A stretch of 5,061 bases of DNA from Pseudomonadota bacterium. GTDB taxonomy: Bacteria > Pseudomonadota > Alphaproteobacteria > Rhizobiales > Hyphomicrobiaceae. A program made the translations under genes and the position numbers. Location of the stretch: contig QGVC01000261.1 in assembly GCA_003242645.1 (NCBI GenBank), positions 1 through 5,061 on the forward strand, read 5' to 3'. The notes beneath the pieces were generated by a model. The model did not search any database. It was not told the origin of the DNA and saw only the letters and a program-made list of their open reading frames with translations. Of this stretch, positions 1-5,061 are shown piece after piece. Each line of letters starts with the position of its first letter. Positions within the stretch are counted from its first letter, which is position 1.

Positions 1-504
1 GGGTTTTGTGGGGTTAGTCGAACCTTCGTATGCCTCCGAAGATTCCCCTGGCCCGTGGTTTACCCATTCCTTTTCCGGGCGGACGGCCGGCCACCCAAGG
101 TTGGTCTCACCACACGCTCAAGTCCCGAGCAATTGTTCAAAAGCATTGAAACCCATGCTCGCACCATTGGCTTGATGTCCCAGACATGGATGCTGACGTA
201 TGGGACCTATCGGCCATTTGGTCGGAAGCGAGAGTACCTCGAGTTCTACCAGAACCACAACAAACGCGTACGAGAGTTCTTCAAGACACGGGGCGAACAG
301 CACAGGCTGCTTGAACTATGCTTTGAGCAAGGCCAAGCTTGGGCAGAGCTTTGCAATTTCCTCAGCAAGCCAGTTCCGGAGGTCCCATTTCCGCACGCTA
401 ACCGCACTGACCCAAAACGCAAACTGTTCAATCGCGCCCTGAACCGGATTATTGAGCCGGCTTACAGCAGTCTCGTCCGGCTCCGGTTATCTGGAGCACG
501 TTAA
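1..504 (+). CDS. Sulfotransferase family protein, C-terminal part (5' end outside window; possibly frameshifted)
   Basis: The frame is open from base 1 to a TAA at 502-504, so the gene enters from the left edge. A GTG at 55 is in frame but has no convincing ribosome site, and I do not take it as the start. Numbered from that GTG, the protein resembles the C-terminal half of PAPS-dependent Sulfotransfer_4 proteins. KVGLTTRSSPEQLFKSI (about residues 15-31) matches the strand-turn-helix carrying the TxRDPExW-type PAPS-binding segment. It is followed by a YQNHNKRVREFF helix and the family's closing signature, QAWAELCNFL...PVPEVPFPHANR (about 94-117). The usual N-terminal P-loop (GxGRTGT-like) would lie upstream and is not seen. 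The usual Asp of TxRDP is Ser here. Frame 2 over bases 14-52 also looks like family sequence (see findings), so this may be a decayed copy. Base composition is less GC-rich than the genes to the right. The family is fairly sure; the intactness is not. Confidence 0.72.
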   Translation, partial: GFCGVSRTFVCLRRFPWPVVYPFLFRADGRPPKVGLTTRSSPEQLFKSIETHARTIGLMSQTWMLTYGTYRPFGRKREYLEFYQNHNKRVREFFKTRGEQHRLLELCFEQGQAWAELCNFLSKPVPEVPFPHANRTDPKRKLFNRALNRIIEPAYSSLVRLRLSGAR

Positions 505-539
505 GTTCAGCAGCGCCTTTTCCAGGTCCCAGGCGGCAG

Positions 540-570
540 CTTTAACGAACACAGTCCTCTGTCTTTAAAG
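540..570 (+). repeat. Imperfect inverted repeat (possible hairpin)
   Basis: CTTTAA at 540-545 is the reverse complement of TTAAAG at 565-570. Inside it, ACAG at 551-554 pairs with CTGT at 559-562 around the loop TCCT. The two stems are separated by an asymmetric internal loop (5 bases on the left, 2 on the right). It lies 36 bases after the sulfotransferase stop. No T-run follows, so it is a poor intrinsic terminator; it could be a transcript-end structure, a protein-binding site, or chance. Confidence 0.25.
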
Positions 571-698
571 GGTCGCGGGCCCAGGCTCGGATGCGATCGG
601 ATCGGAGCGGGTCGGCGAAGCCGTCGGAGTGACAGCCTGCCTGTCTTGGGTCTGGCGGTCCCCAGCCAATCAGGCGGTCTGCCCCCGCATCCAGGTTC

Positions 699-705
699 AG
701 GAGAG
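699..705 (+). promoter_or_regulatory. Ribosome binding site deciding the GTG start of the ELM1-like gene
   Basis: AGGAGAG ends five bases before GTG 711. The next in-frame ATG, at 729, has no purine-rich sequence at a suitable distance. The GTG is therefore the better start, although the conserved part of the protein begins only after residue 10. Confidence 0.7.
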
Positions 706-710
706 CCTAG

Positions 711-1844
711 GTGAGTATCCGCATCTTCATGCGCTTACTCACGGCACTCATTTTATCGGACAACCGCCCCGGGCATTATCATTTGTCCGACGGTGTCATT
801 GCGGCGTTGCGGCGGCTGCGACCTGTTCGGGTCGAGCAGATGACGGTGCATCGCCGATGTTCGGGGCGCCTTGCAGCATGGCTTTCGGATCTGGGGTTCC
901 CACCTCAGGCTCTGCTACGCCTTATCTATGGCCTTGCACCGTCACAAGTCCCGTCGGCAGACGTTATTGTTTCTGCTGGCGCTGAGACGCTGCCTGCCAG
1001 CGCCGCGATCGCCCGATTGAACGGGGTCCCCAACGTTTTCTGTGGATCGCTGCGCCACTTCCACCCTGACAGCTTTCGCCTGGTGCTGACCTCATACCCG
1101 AGCCATGCAGACCGGCCGCGGCATGTCATGGTGCTCAAGCCCTCTGCCCTGAGCCGGAAGGAACTCGCACGCTCGGCCGCCCTCTTGTCTGCCGGCGCAG
1201 TGCCTCAGGTCATGGCGCTGCTGCTCGGCGGCAACTCCCGCGAATGTCAATTTCAGGCAGAGGACTGGAGCAAGCTGCTCGACCTTACGGAGCACGCATA
1301 TCAGGCGCTTGGAATTCGCTGGGTCGTCAGCAACTCGCCTCGCACACCGGAGAACGTCAGCGATTTCTTCGCCGCCCACTCGGCGGCAGGATCGGAGGCC
1401 ATCATCACATTCGTGGACGTCCGGGTGACTGGCCCCGGCACCATTGGCCAAGTGCTGGAACCGGCCGAGGCCGTCGTTTGCACCGACGACTCAAGCTCTA
1501 TGGTTTCCGAATGCATCTCGGCGGGGCGGCCGGTAATTGGCGTCCAGCCACAGCGCGTGCGTTTCACGCCGGAGGAGCAAGGCTACCGCCAATATCTCAT
1601 CCAGAATGGATGGTATCGAACCATCCCGATCTCAGTTCTGACGCCTGATGTCCTCCTTGACGAGATTGCCCGCATTCGGCCCCTCGGTGAGGATCCCCTC
1701 GATCGCCTAGCCAGCATCTTGCAGGAGCATTTGCCAGAGCTGTTCGATGAGGCTCAACCTGTTCCGGTGCCTGCAGGCAGCCCACTTCCTATCGGTACTC
1801 CGCAGCTACCGGTTGCTTTGAAGCCACTCAGTTCCGGGCTTTGA
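711..1844 (+). CDS. ELM1-like (DUF1022 / mitochondrial fission ELM1 family) protein
   Basis: This 377-residue protein is complete and starts at a GTG with a good ribosome site. It belongs to the bacterial ELM1-like family, named for a plant mitochondrial fission factor. Bacterial members have no settled function, and the layout looks like a GT-B glycosyltransferase: two Rossmann-like halves with a nucleotide-sugar-type motif in the second. Visible marks are SDNRPGH (16-22), the ADVIVSAGAETLPASAA strand-helix (83-99), the ALLLGG strand opening the second half (169-174), SNSPRTPENV (207-216), and VCTDDSSSMVSECISAGRPV (256-275), the family signature that resembles the glycosyl-donor binding loop. 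There is no signal peptide or membrane helix, so it is probably cytosolic or peripheral. Residues after about 345 form a Pro-rich tail that looks unstructured. It stands alone on its strand and converges with the next gene. The family is confident; a sugar-transfer role is inference. Confidence 0.9.
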   Translation: MSIRIFMRLLTALILSDNRPGHYHLSDGVIAALRRLRPVRVEQMTVHRRCSGRLAAWLSDLGFPPQALLRLIYGLAPSQVPSADVIVSAGAETLPASAAIARLNGVPNVFCGSLRHFHPDSFRLVLTSYPSHADRPRHVMVLKPSALSRKELARSAALLSAGAVPQVMALLLGGNSRECQFQAEDWSKLLDLTEHAYQALGIRWVVSNSPRTPENVSDFFAAHSAAGSEAIITFVDVRVTGPGTIGQVLEPAEAVVCTDDSSSMVSECISAGRPVIGVQPQRVRFTPEEQGYRQYLIQNGWYRTIPISVLTPDVLLDEIARIRPLGEDPLDRLASILQEHLPELFDEAQPVPVPAGSPLPIGTPQLPVALKPLSSGL

Positions 1845-1887
1845 GGAGTGTCGAAGCGATGGCTGGCCTGCCCGTCGTGGCTCCAGC

Positions 1888-2370
1888 TCACCGCCCCTGC
1901 CGGGGCGCAGATTCGACCCGCCGCACCTCCACCTTCTCTCCAGGCCGAACAGTCCGGAAGACGCTCACGTCGTCCAAAGCCTCGGCCCAGATGTTCGACG
2001 GTGACCAGAGGCGAATTTCGCCCGCTTTCGAGATCGGTGTGCGGCCGAAGGGAATGCCGATGACGTCACGGTCGGGCGAGTACACGATCACCCCTGGCTC
2101 GACGATGACGCGGGCGCTTCGCTCGCGGCCGCTTTCGAGGTGCGTCTCGAAGAAGACCTCGCCCTGACCCCAGAGCTCCGCAGTCGAAAAGATCGGCAAG
2201 GCCCGCCAGATTCGATCGGCAGTCGGCGTGTCGAGGAGCCGCGCGCGGATCGACACTTTGCCCGCCTGGATCGTCACAAGGCGCGAAGTCGGCTCCGCAC
2301 GAGCTGCTCGCTCTCGAAGGTCACGCTTCGCAGGTGGTCTGGAGCTGCTGCGGAGATATTCAGTCGGCAT
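1888..2370 (-). CDS. Cyclophilin-like fold protein of the TM1367 family
   Basis: The 160-residue protein carries the TM1367-type cyclophilin-like beta-barrel, a small family with the peptidyl-prolyl isomerase fold but no proven isomerase activity. Landmarks numbered from ATG 2370 are the first strand with LLDTPTA (45-51), WGQGEVFFE (67-75), the core EPGVIVYSPDRDVIGIPFGR (91-110) followed by TPIS, and SPSNIWAEALDDV (123-135). The fold starts near residue 31, so the first 30 residues (Arg/Ser/Pro-rich, low complexity) are an extension or a sign that the true start is later, for example GTG at 2277. The frame remains open upstream to a TTG at 2433 and beyond, but that extension is Arg-rich and looks non-coding. 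No start has a strong ribosome site. The gene runs convergent with ELM1 (43-base gap) and lies 206 bases downstream of the ketosynthase on the same strand, so read-through is possible. Function unknown. Confidence 0.8.
   Translation of the reverse strand: MPTEYLRSSSRPPAKRDLRERAARAEPTSRLVTIQAGKVSIRARLLDTPTADRIWRALPIFSTAELWGQGEVFFETHLESGRERSARVIVEPGVIVYSPDRDVIGIPFGRTPISKAGEIRLWSPSNIWAEALDDVSVFRTVRPGEKVEVRRVESAPRQGR
1892..1907. terminator. GC-rich hairpin at the convergent gene ends (weak terminator candidate)
   Basis: CGCCCC at 1892-1897 pairs perfectly with GGGGCG at 1902-1907 around the loop TGCC. It lies 48 bases past the ELM1 stop and inside the last codons of the convergent cyclophilin-like gene. 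No T-run follows on either strand, so it is not a classical intrinsic terminator. It could help end transcription in both directions or be only a GC-rich coding coincidence. Confidence 0.2.
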
Positions 2371-2500
2371 AGGCCGAGTGAGCCCGAACCGCGGAGAACG
2401 TGCAAGACATTTGACGACGGATGGTCGCTTCAAGCAGGTCTGCCGAGCTCGTGTCGCCTTCCGCGTCGACGACGGCCAGCGCGTCCTTTGCTGAACACAT
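2360..2500 (-). CDS. Unrecognised 46-codon frame upstream of the cyclophilin-like gene
   Basis: A minus-strand frame begins at ATG 2500 and ends with TGA at 2360-2362, overlapping the ATG of the cyclophilin-like gene by 11 bases. A GGGAG sits four bases before the ATG. Residues 4-31 (beginning AKDALAVVDAEGD and ending EATIRRQM) have the acidic, Ala/Leu-rich composition of a real protein with mostly G/C third positions. The last 15 residues look random. I recognise no family. It may be a short real gene translationally coupled to its neighbour, the 5' part of a longer gene broken by a frameshift, or chance. Its ribosome site lies in a predicted hairpin. Confidence 0.25.
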   Translation of the reverse strand: MCSAKDALAVVDAEGDTSSADLLEATIRRQMSCTFSAVRAHSAYAD

Positions 2501-2501
2501 C

Positions 2502-2520
2502 CGCTCCCGCTCAGGAAGCG
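2502..2520 (-). repeat. Hairpin downstream of the ketosynthase, covering the ribosome site of the 46-codon frame
   Basis: On the minus strand CGCTTCC (2520-2514) pairs with GGGAGCG (2508-2502) around the loop TGAGC. This is seven pairs including one G-U wobble. As plus-strand RNA the same site would have a C-A mismatch, which favours a minus-strand transcript role. It starts 57 bases after the ketosynthase stop. No T-run follows, so it is a weak terminator candidate; it also hides the GGGAG before ATG 2500. Confidence 0.3.
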
Positions 2521-2576
2521 AACCCGCCAGAGATGCTGGGCGCGACCATAAGGCGGTTAGATTGGAGACTCAGCAA

Positions 2577-3821
2577 CTAGGCCGGAGGCGGGCCGAAGAT
2601 CAGCACCGCGTTCAGGCCGCCGAACGCGAAGGAGTTCGACATGGCGTACCGCACCTTCAAGTCGCGGCCGACATTCGGAACATAGTCGAGGTCGCATTCA
2701 GGGTCGGGCTCGTCCAGGCCGATCGTTGGCGGCACCCAGCTTTCGCGCATCGCCTGAATGCAGGCCACCGCCTCGATGCCACCACCAGCGCCCAGCGGAT
2801 GCCCGTGCATCGACTTGGTCGACGAGATGGCCAGCTTGTAGGCGTGCTGACCGAACACCTGCTTGATGGCGTTCGTCTCGTTCTTGTCGTTGATGGTCGT
2901 CGCCGTACCGTGGGCGTTGAGATAGTCGATATCAGTTGGAGCAAGCCCCGCATCCTCCAGGGCCAGCCGCATGGCCTCCCGCGGACCCTCCACGTCGGGG
3001 TTGACCATGTCCTTGCTGTCGGACGTCATGCCATAGCCGACGAGCTCAGCGAGGATCGTCGCGCCGCGCTTGCGGGCATGCTCCAGCTCCTCGAGCACGA
3101 GGATGCCGGCACCCTCGCCCAGCACCGTGCCGTTGCGCTTCTTCGCAAACGGGAAGCAGCCGTCAGGCGAAAGTACGTGCAGGGCCTGCCAGGCTTTCAT
3201 CGTCCCGTAGTTGATGACCGCCTCCGAAGCTCCTGCGATCGCCACGTCCACCAGATTGTTGCGGATGTAATCGCGGGCGATGCCGATGGCATGGGTCGCT
3301 GTCGAACAGGCGCTGCAAGTCGCAAACGTCGGCCCTTTGATGCCGTACTCGATCCCCACGTGCGCAGAGGCGGAAGAGCCGATGATGCGGAGCAGGGTCA
3401 GCGGGTGGGTCGCGCGCTTGTTGTGGATGAAGAGGTCGCGGTAGGCGGTCTCATAAGTTGTAAGACCACCAGCTCCCGAGCCGATGATGCAGGCCGCGCG
3501 ATACGGGTTCTCGAGCGGGAACTCGAGCCCGGACTGACGAACAGCCTCGTCGGCCGCCGCCGCCGCGAACCAGGAGTAGCGGTCCGCGTGCATGATGATC
3601 TTGTCGCGCTTGGCGTGCTTCAGGCGAACCCGAGGATCAAAATCCTTGATCTGCGCCGCGATAAGGATCTTGAGATCCTCCAGCGGAAACCCCTCGAGAG
3701 GGCTAACGCCGCACTGGCCGCGCTTCAGGCTAGCCCAGAAGTCTTGCACGTTGTGACCGATCGGCGTCACCACACCCATGCCGGTGACGACGACGCGGCG
3801 CGCGCCGTTTGAATTTTTCAT
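2577..3821 (-). CDS. Beta-ketoacyl-ACP synthase, FabF/NodE-like (KAS II type)
   Basis: This 414-residue protein is complete and of normal FabF length. It condenses malonyl-ACP with an acyl-ACP to elongate a fatty chain in the cytosol. The thiolase fold opens with RRVVVTGMGVVTPIG (8-22). The catalytic triad is intact: Cys172 in CSACSTATHAIG, His304 in NAHGTAT, and His341 in KSMHGHPLGAGGG with Lys336. The oxyanion and C-terminal signature SNSFAFGGLNAVLIFG is at 395-410. The cysteine makes it an active synthase, not a chain-length-factor. SMHGHPLGA resembles the SMHAHxLGA of NodE more than the SMTGHLLGA of housekeeping FabF, and SNSFAFGGLNAVL is also NodE-like. The start is ATG 3821; an AGGA lies 13 bases upstream, rather far, so translation may lean on coupling to the ACP gene 77 bases upstream. 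It is probably co-transcribed with that ACP. I would not name it fabF or nodE: the family is sure, the product chain is not. Confidence 0.94.
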   Translation of the reverse strand: MKNSNGARRVVVTGMGVVTPIGHNVQDFWASLKRGQCGVSPLEGFPLEDLKILIAAQIKDFDPRVRLKHAKRDKIIMHADRYSWFAAAAADEAVRQSGLEFPLENPYRAACIIGSGAGGLTTYETAYRDLFIHNKRATHPLTLLRIIGSSASAHVGIEYGIKGPTFATCSACSTATHAIGIARDYIRNNLVDVAIAGASEAVINYGTMKAWQALHVLSPDGCFPFAKKRNGTVLGEGAGILVLEELEHARKRGATILAELVGYGMTSDSKDMVNPDVEGPREAMRLALEDAGLAPTDIDYLNAHGTATTINDKNETNAIKQVFGQHAYKLAISSTKSMHGHPLGAGGGIEAVACIQAMRESWVPPTIGLDEPDPECDLDYVPNVGRDLKVRYAMSNSFAFGGLNAVLIFGPPPA

Positions 3822-3898
3822 AACTAAATCAACGTCCTGACTTGGGCTTGAACGGCCCGAGTGACCAGTTGCTTGGGGCTAACTGAGGTTTCTTGGGA
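3822..3898 (-). repeat. ACP-ketosynthase spacer with three CCCAAG words
   Basis: The 77-base spacer, plus the last bases of the ACP stop region, contains CCCAAG three times on the minus strand (plus-strand CTTGGG at 3841-3846, 3872-3877 and 3892-3897). I see no terminator between the two genes, in keeping with one transcript. The repeats may be chance. Confidence 0.3.
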
Positions 3899-4183
3899 TC
3901 AAGAGGCCTTTGCGCTTGCTGTTGCCCCGCCCGTCCCTGAGCTTTCGATGAGGGCCTTGACCCGCTCTACGACAGAGCCGACCGTCTTAAAATCGGCCGC
4001 TTCCTCGTTTGCATTGTAGGGGATTTCGATGCCGAACGTGTCCTCGATGTCGAACACGATCATGGCAAGGTCGAGCGACTCGATCTTGAGATCCGTCAGC
4101 GCGGTCGACAGGTTGATGTCGTCGCGTGGCTCCTTCATGTGCTTCTTGAGAATTTCGATGATCTTCGTCGCTACTTCGTCCAT
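3899..4183 (-). CDS. Acyl carrier protein (specialised, NodF-like context)
   Basis: A 94-residue acyl carrier protein that would hold growing acyl chains on a phosphopantetheine arm. The attachment site is Ser36 in DLKIESLDLAMIVFDIED, followed by the acidic helix II (Asp38, Asp45, Glu47, Asp48) that docks ketosynthases. The motif is unusual: the common LGxDSL is LKIESL here, so the Gly is Lys and the Asp before the Ser is Glu. FGIEIPYNANEEAADFKTVG (50-69) leads to a last helix, VVERVKALIESS, with a Gly/Ala/Ser tail of about 14 residues that looks disordered. Start ATG 4183 has a strong site, GGGAGAG at 4194-4188, four bases away. It is the first gene of an operon with the ketosynthase downstream, the same order as nodF-nodE. 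The sequence fits a pathway-specific ACP better than housekeeping AcpP, which keeps GADSLD. It lacks the longer layout of the lipid A carrier AcpXL. Confidence 0.93.
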   Translation of the reverse strand: MDEVATKIIEILKKHMKEPRDDINLSTALTDLKIESLDLAMIVFDIEDTFGIEIPYNANEEAADFKTVGSVVERVKALIESSGTGGATASAKAS

Positions 4184-4187
4184 TTCG

Positions 4188-4194
4188 CTCTCCC
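4188..4194 (-). promoter_or_regulatory. Ribosome binding site of the acyl carrier protein
   Basis: The minus strand reads GGGAGAG, ending four bases before ATG 4183. This is a strong match at normal spacing and it fixes the ACP start. Confidence 0.75.
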
Positions 4195-4540
4195 ACCCTG
4201 CTTCTGCAGGTTGATCAGGGTCTGTCTGGCTCGGAACCCTCAGTAGTCCAGGCAGGTCCGGAGAACAAGCTCAGCGGTCACATAACCGTAAATGGTCACT
4301 GAGTCCAGCGGAGCTATTGTTCGGCCAAACTAGCTGAAAAGCAGAGAACCACTACTGAGCAGCCGTCACTAAATCTTGGTAATTCCCAATATACACTGCT
4401 GTCACCAGCGGCACAGGGATGCAGGACTGGCGCGATGTGGCGAAATTATGTTCAATGATCCCGACAATCTCTGCGGCCAAGTGCCCGAGCTGCATGTTGG
4501 GGGAGTCTCAAACGGGGGCAACCGGTTTCTAGTCCAATCA

Positions 4541-4547
4541 GGGAGGG
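4541..4547 (+). promoter_or_regulatory. Ribosome binding site of the acyl-CoA ligase
   Basis: GGGAGGG lies six bases before ATG 4554, a strong site that fixes the ligase start. Confidence 0.75.
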
Positions 4548-4553
4548 AAAACT

Positions 4554-5061
4554 ATGCCTGCGGGTGCTTCTAACGAAACCGGCACCTCGCTGTCCCCGGC
4601 GCAGCATCCGTGGGTTGCGAGCTATCCTCCCGGCGTTTCCTGGGATCAGCACTTTACGCCGCGGCCCTTGTACACGCTGCTCGACGAGGCCGTTGCAGCG
4701 CACGCCCATAGGCCCTGCACGAACTTCCTGGGCAAGGTGACGACCTACGGCGAGATCGGCGATCTCGTCGACCGTGCGGCCGCAGGATTGCAGAAGCTTG
4801 GGTTCGGGAGAGGCTCCAGGATCGGGCTCTTCCTGCCGAACAGCCCGACGTACCTCGTTTACTACTACGCAATCCTCAAGATCGGCGGGATCGTCGTTAA
4901 CTACAATCCGCTTTACGCGGTCGAGGAGCTGATCAAGCAGGTCAAGGATAGCGAGACCGAGCTGATGGTCACGCTCGATCTTGCGGTCCTGTTCGAGAAG
5001 GTGGAGGCCCTGCTGAAGGCGGGGGTGCTCCCCCGCGCAGTGGTGTGCTCGTTCCCGGGGC
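4554..5061 (+). CDS. Long-chain fatty acid / dicarboxylate CoA ligase (FadD/PimA-like), N-terminal part
   Basis: The gene starts at ATG 4554 and stays open to the right edge (169 codons seen of an expected 550-570). It belongs to the ANL (AMP-binding) superfamily: it adenylates a carboxylic acid with ATP and then makes the CoA thioester. The visible part matches FadD and the alphaproteobacterial PimA group: HPWVASYPPGVSWD (18-31), the N-terminal domain opening RPLYTLLDEAVAAH (37-50), TTYGEIGDLVDRAAAGLQKL (63-82), GSRIGLFLPNSPTYLVYYYAIL (87-108), and GGIVVNYNPLYAVEELIKQVKDSET (111-135). The ATP P-loop (TSGTTGxPKG-like) and the acyl-binding pocket lie beyond the window, so chain-length preference cannot be judged. 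It is divergent from the ACP gene and could supply or salvage acyl chains for the same pathway, though such ligases are also common in beta-oxidation. The family is sure; the substrate is open. Confidence 0.94.
   Translation, partial: MPAGASNETGTSLSPAQHPWVASYPPGVSWDQHFTPRPLYTLLDEAVAAHAHRPCTNFLGKVTTYGEIGDLVDRAAAGLQKLGFGRGSRIGLFLPNSPTYLVYYYAILKIGGIVVNYNPLYAVEELIKQVKDSETELMVTLDLAVLFEKVEALLKAGVLPRAVVCSFPG

Larger units (their letters stand above)
505..710. other. Intergenic region between sulfotransferase and ELM1-like gene
   Basis: These 206 bases carry no supported gene. They hold an imperfect inverted repeat at 540-570 (listed separately), a GC-rich stretch with tandem GATCGG words around 594-605, and the leader of the ELM1-like gene. 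I see no clear -35/-10 pair. The short frames crossing this region have no family resemblance and look like chance frames. Confidence 0.5.
4184..4553. promoter_or_regulatory. Divergent control region between acyl carrier protein and acyl-CoA ligase genes
   Basis: This 370-base stretch is visibly richer in A/T than its flanks and must hold the promoters of both operons. GTCAC occurs four times in the same orientation, at 4277-4281, 4295-4299, 4365-4369 and 4401-4405. The first two lie in GGTCAC copies exactly 18 bases apart. The AT-rich patch AATATACA (4388-4395) could serve as a -10 element on either strand, but I find no well-spaced -35 partner. No nod box is evident. A 65-codon frame at 4376-4573 overlaps the ligase start and looks like chance. 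Confidence 0.55.

Noticed and set aside
481..496. Six-pair hairpin (CTCCGG/CTGGAG) at the end of the sulfotransferase as a terminator
   Set aside because: It lies within the coding sequence before the stop, contains a wobble pair, and no T-run follows.
629..985. 118-codon plus-strand frame crossing the ELM1-like start
   Set aside because: Overlaps the conserved N-terminus of the ELM1-like protein in another frame and has no recognisable motif.
1841..2167. Plus-strand frame continuing after the ELM1-like gene
   Set aside because: It lies over the cyclophilin-like gene on the other strand, is Ser/Arg/Thr-rich, and has no recognisable motif.
2421..3812. 463-codon plus-strand frame opposite the ketosynthase
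   Set aside because: It lies antisense to a gene with all catalytic motifs. Its product is rich in Arg, His, Asp and Val with no recognisable domain, as expected for a mirror frame of a GC-rich gene.
4184..4553. Nod box upstream of the ACP gene
   Set aside because: The gene order suggests nodFE, so I looked for the long conserved nod box pattern on both strands and did not find it.
4376..4573. 65-codon plus-strand frame in the divergent control region
   Set aside because: Rich in Cys, His and Asn with no family resemblance, no good ribosome site, and it overlaps the well-supported ligase start in another frame.
4452..4872. Minus-strand frames opposite the start of the acyl-CoA ligase
   Set aside because: Arg-rich shadow frames of a clear AMP-binding enzyme.
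1..5061. tRNA or rRNA genes, CRISPR arrays, insertion sequences, phage attachment sites
   Set aside because: I saw no cloverleaf, no regularly spaced repeats, no transposase or integrase, and no terminal inverted repeats with target duplications.

Overview
The window reads as a chromosomal or accessory segment of an alphaproteobacterium, most likely in the Hyphomicrobiales (Bradyrhizobium/Rhodopseudomonas-like or a relative). This rests on GC-rich codon use with strong third-position G/C bias in the best genes, and on a protein set typical of that group: an ELM1/DUF1022-family protein, a TM1367-type cyclophilin-like protein, and a PimA/FadD-like acyl-CoA ligase. The taxonomic call is inference; there is no rRNA, tRNA or other marker here.

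Layout, left to right. (1) 1-504, plus strand: the C-terminal part of a Sulfotransfer_4-like sulfotransferase, cut by the left edge and possibly frameshifted near base 55-95. (2) 505-710: a non-coding stretch with a weak imperfect hairpin. (3) 711-1844, plus strand: a complete ELM1-like protein. (4) 1888-2370, minus strand and convergent with ELM1: a cyclophilin-like TM1367-family protein. An unrecognised 46-codon frame at 2360-2500 lies just upstream of it and overlaps its likely start. (5) 2577-3821, minus strand: a complete FabF/NodE-like beta-ketoacyl-ACP synthase. (6) 3899-4183, minus strand: an acyl carrier protein. (7) 4184-4553: a 370-base AT-richer divergent intergenic region with four GTCAC words. 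(8) 4554 to the right edge, plus strand: the N-terminal third of a long-chain/dicarboxylate acyl-CoA ligase.

How the genes fit together. The ACP followed by the ketosynthase is a compact two-gene operon in the same order as rhizobial nodF-nodE, where a dedicated ACP and ketosynthase build a special acyl chain. The divergent acyl-CoA ligase would activate free fatty or dicarboxylic acids and probably shares regulation through the common intergenic region. The most interesting reading is a dedicated acyl-chain module separate from housekeeping fatty acid synthesis. With the ELM1-like protein (a family with glycosyltransferase-like features) and a sulfotransferase remnant nearby, it could modify a lipid or a surface glycolipid. 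The end product cannot be deduced from the sequence, and I see no nod box or other nodulation gene that would make this a Nod-factor locus.
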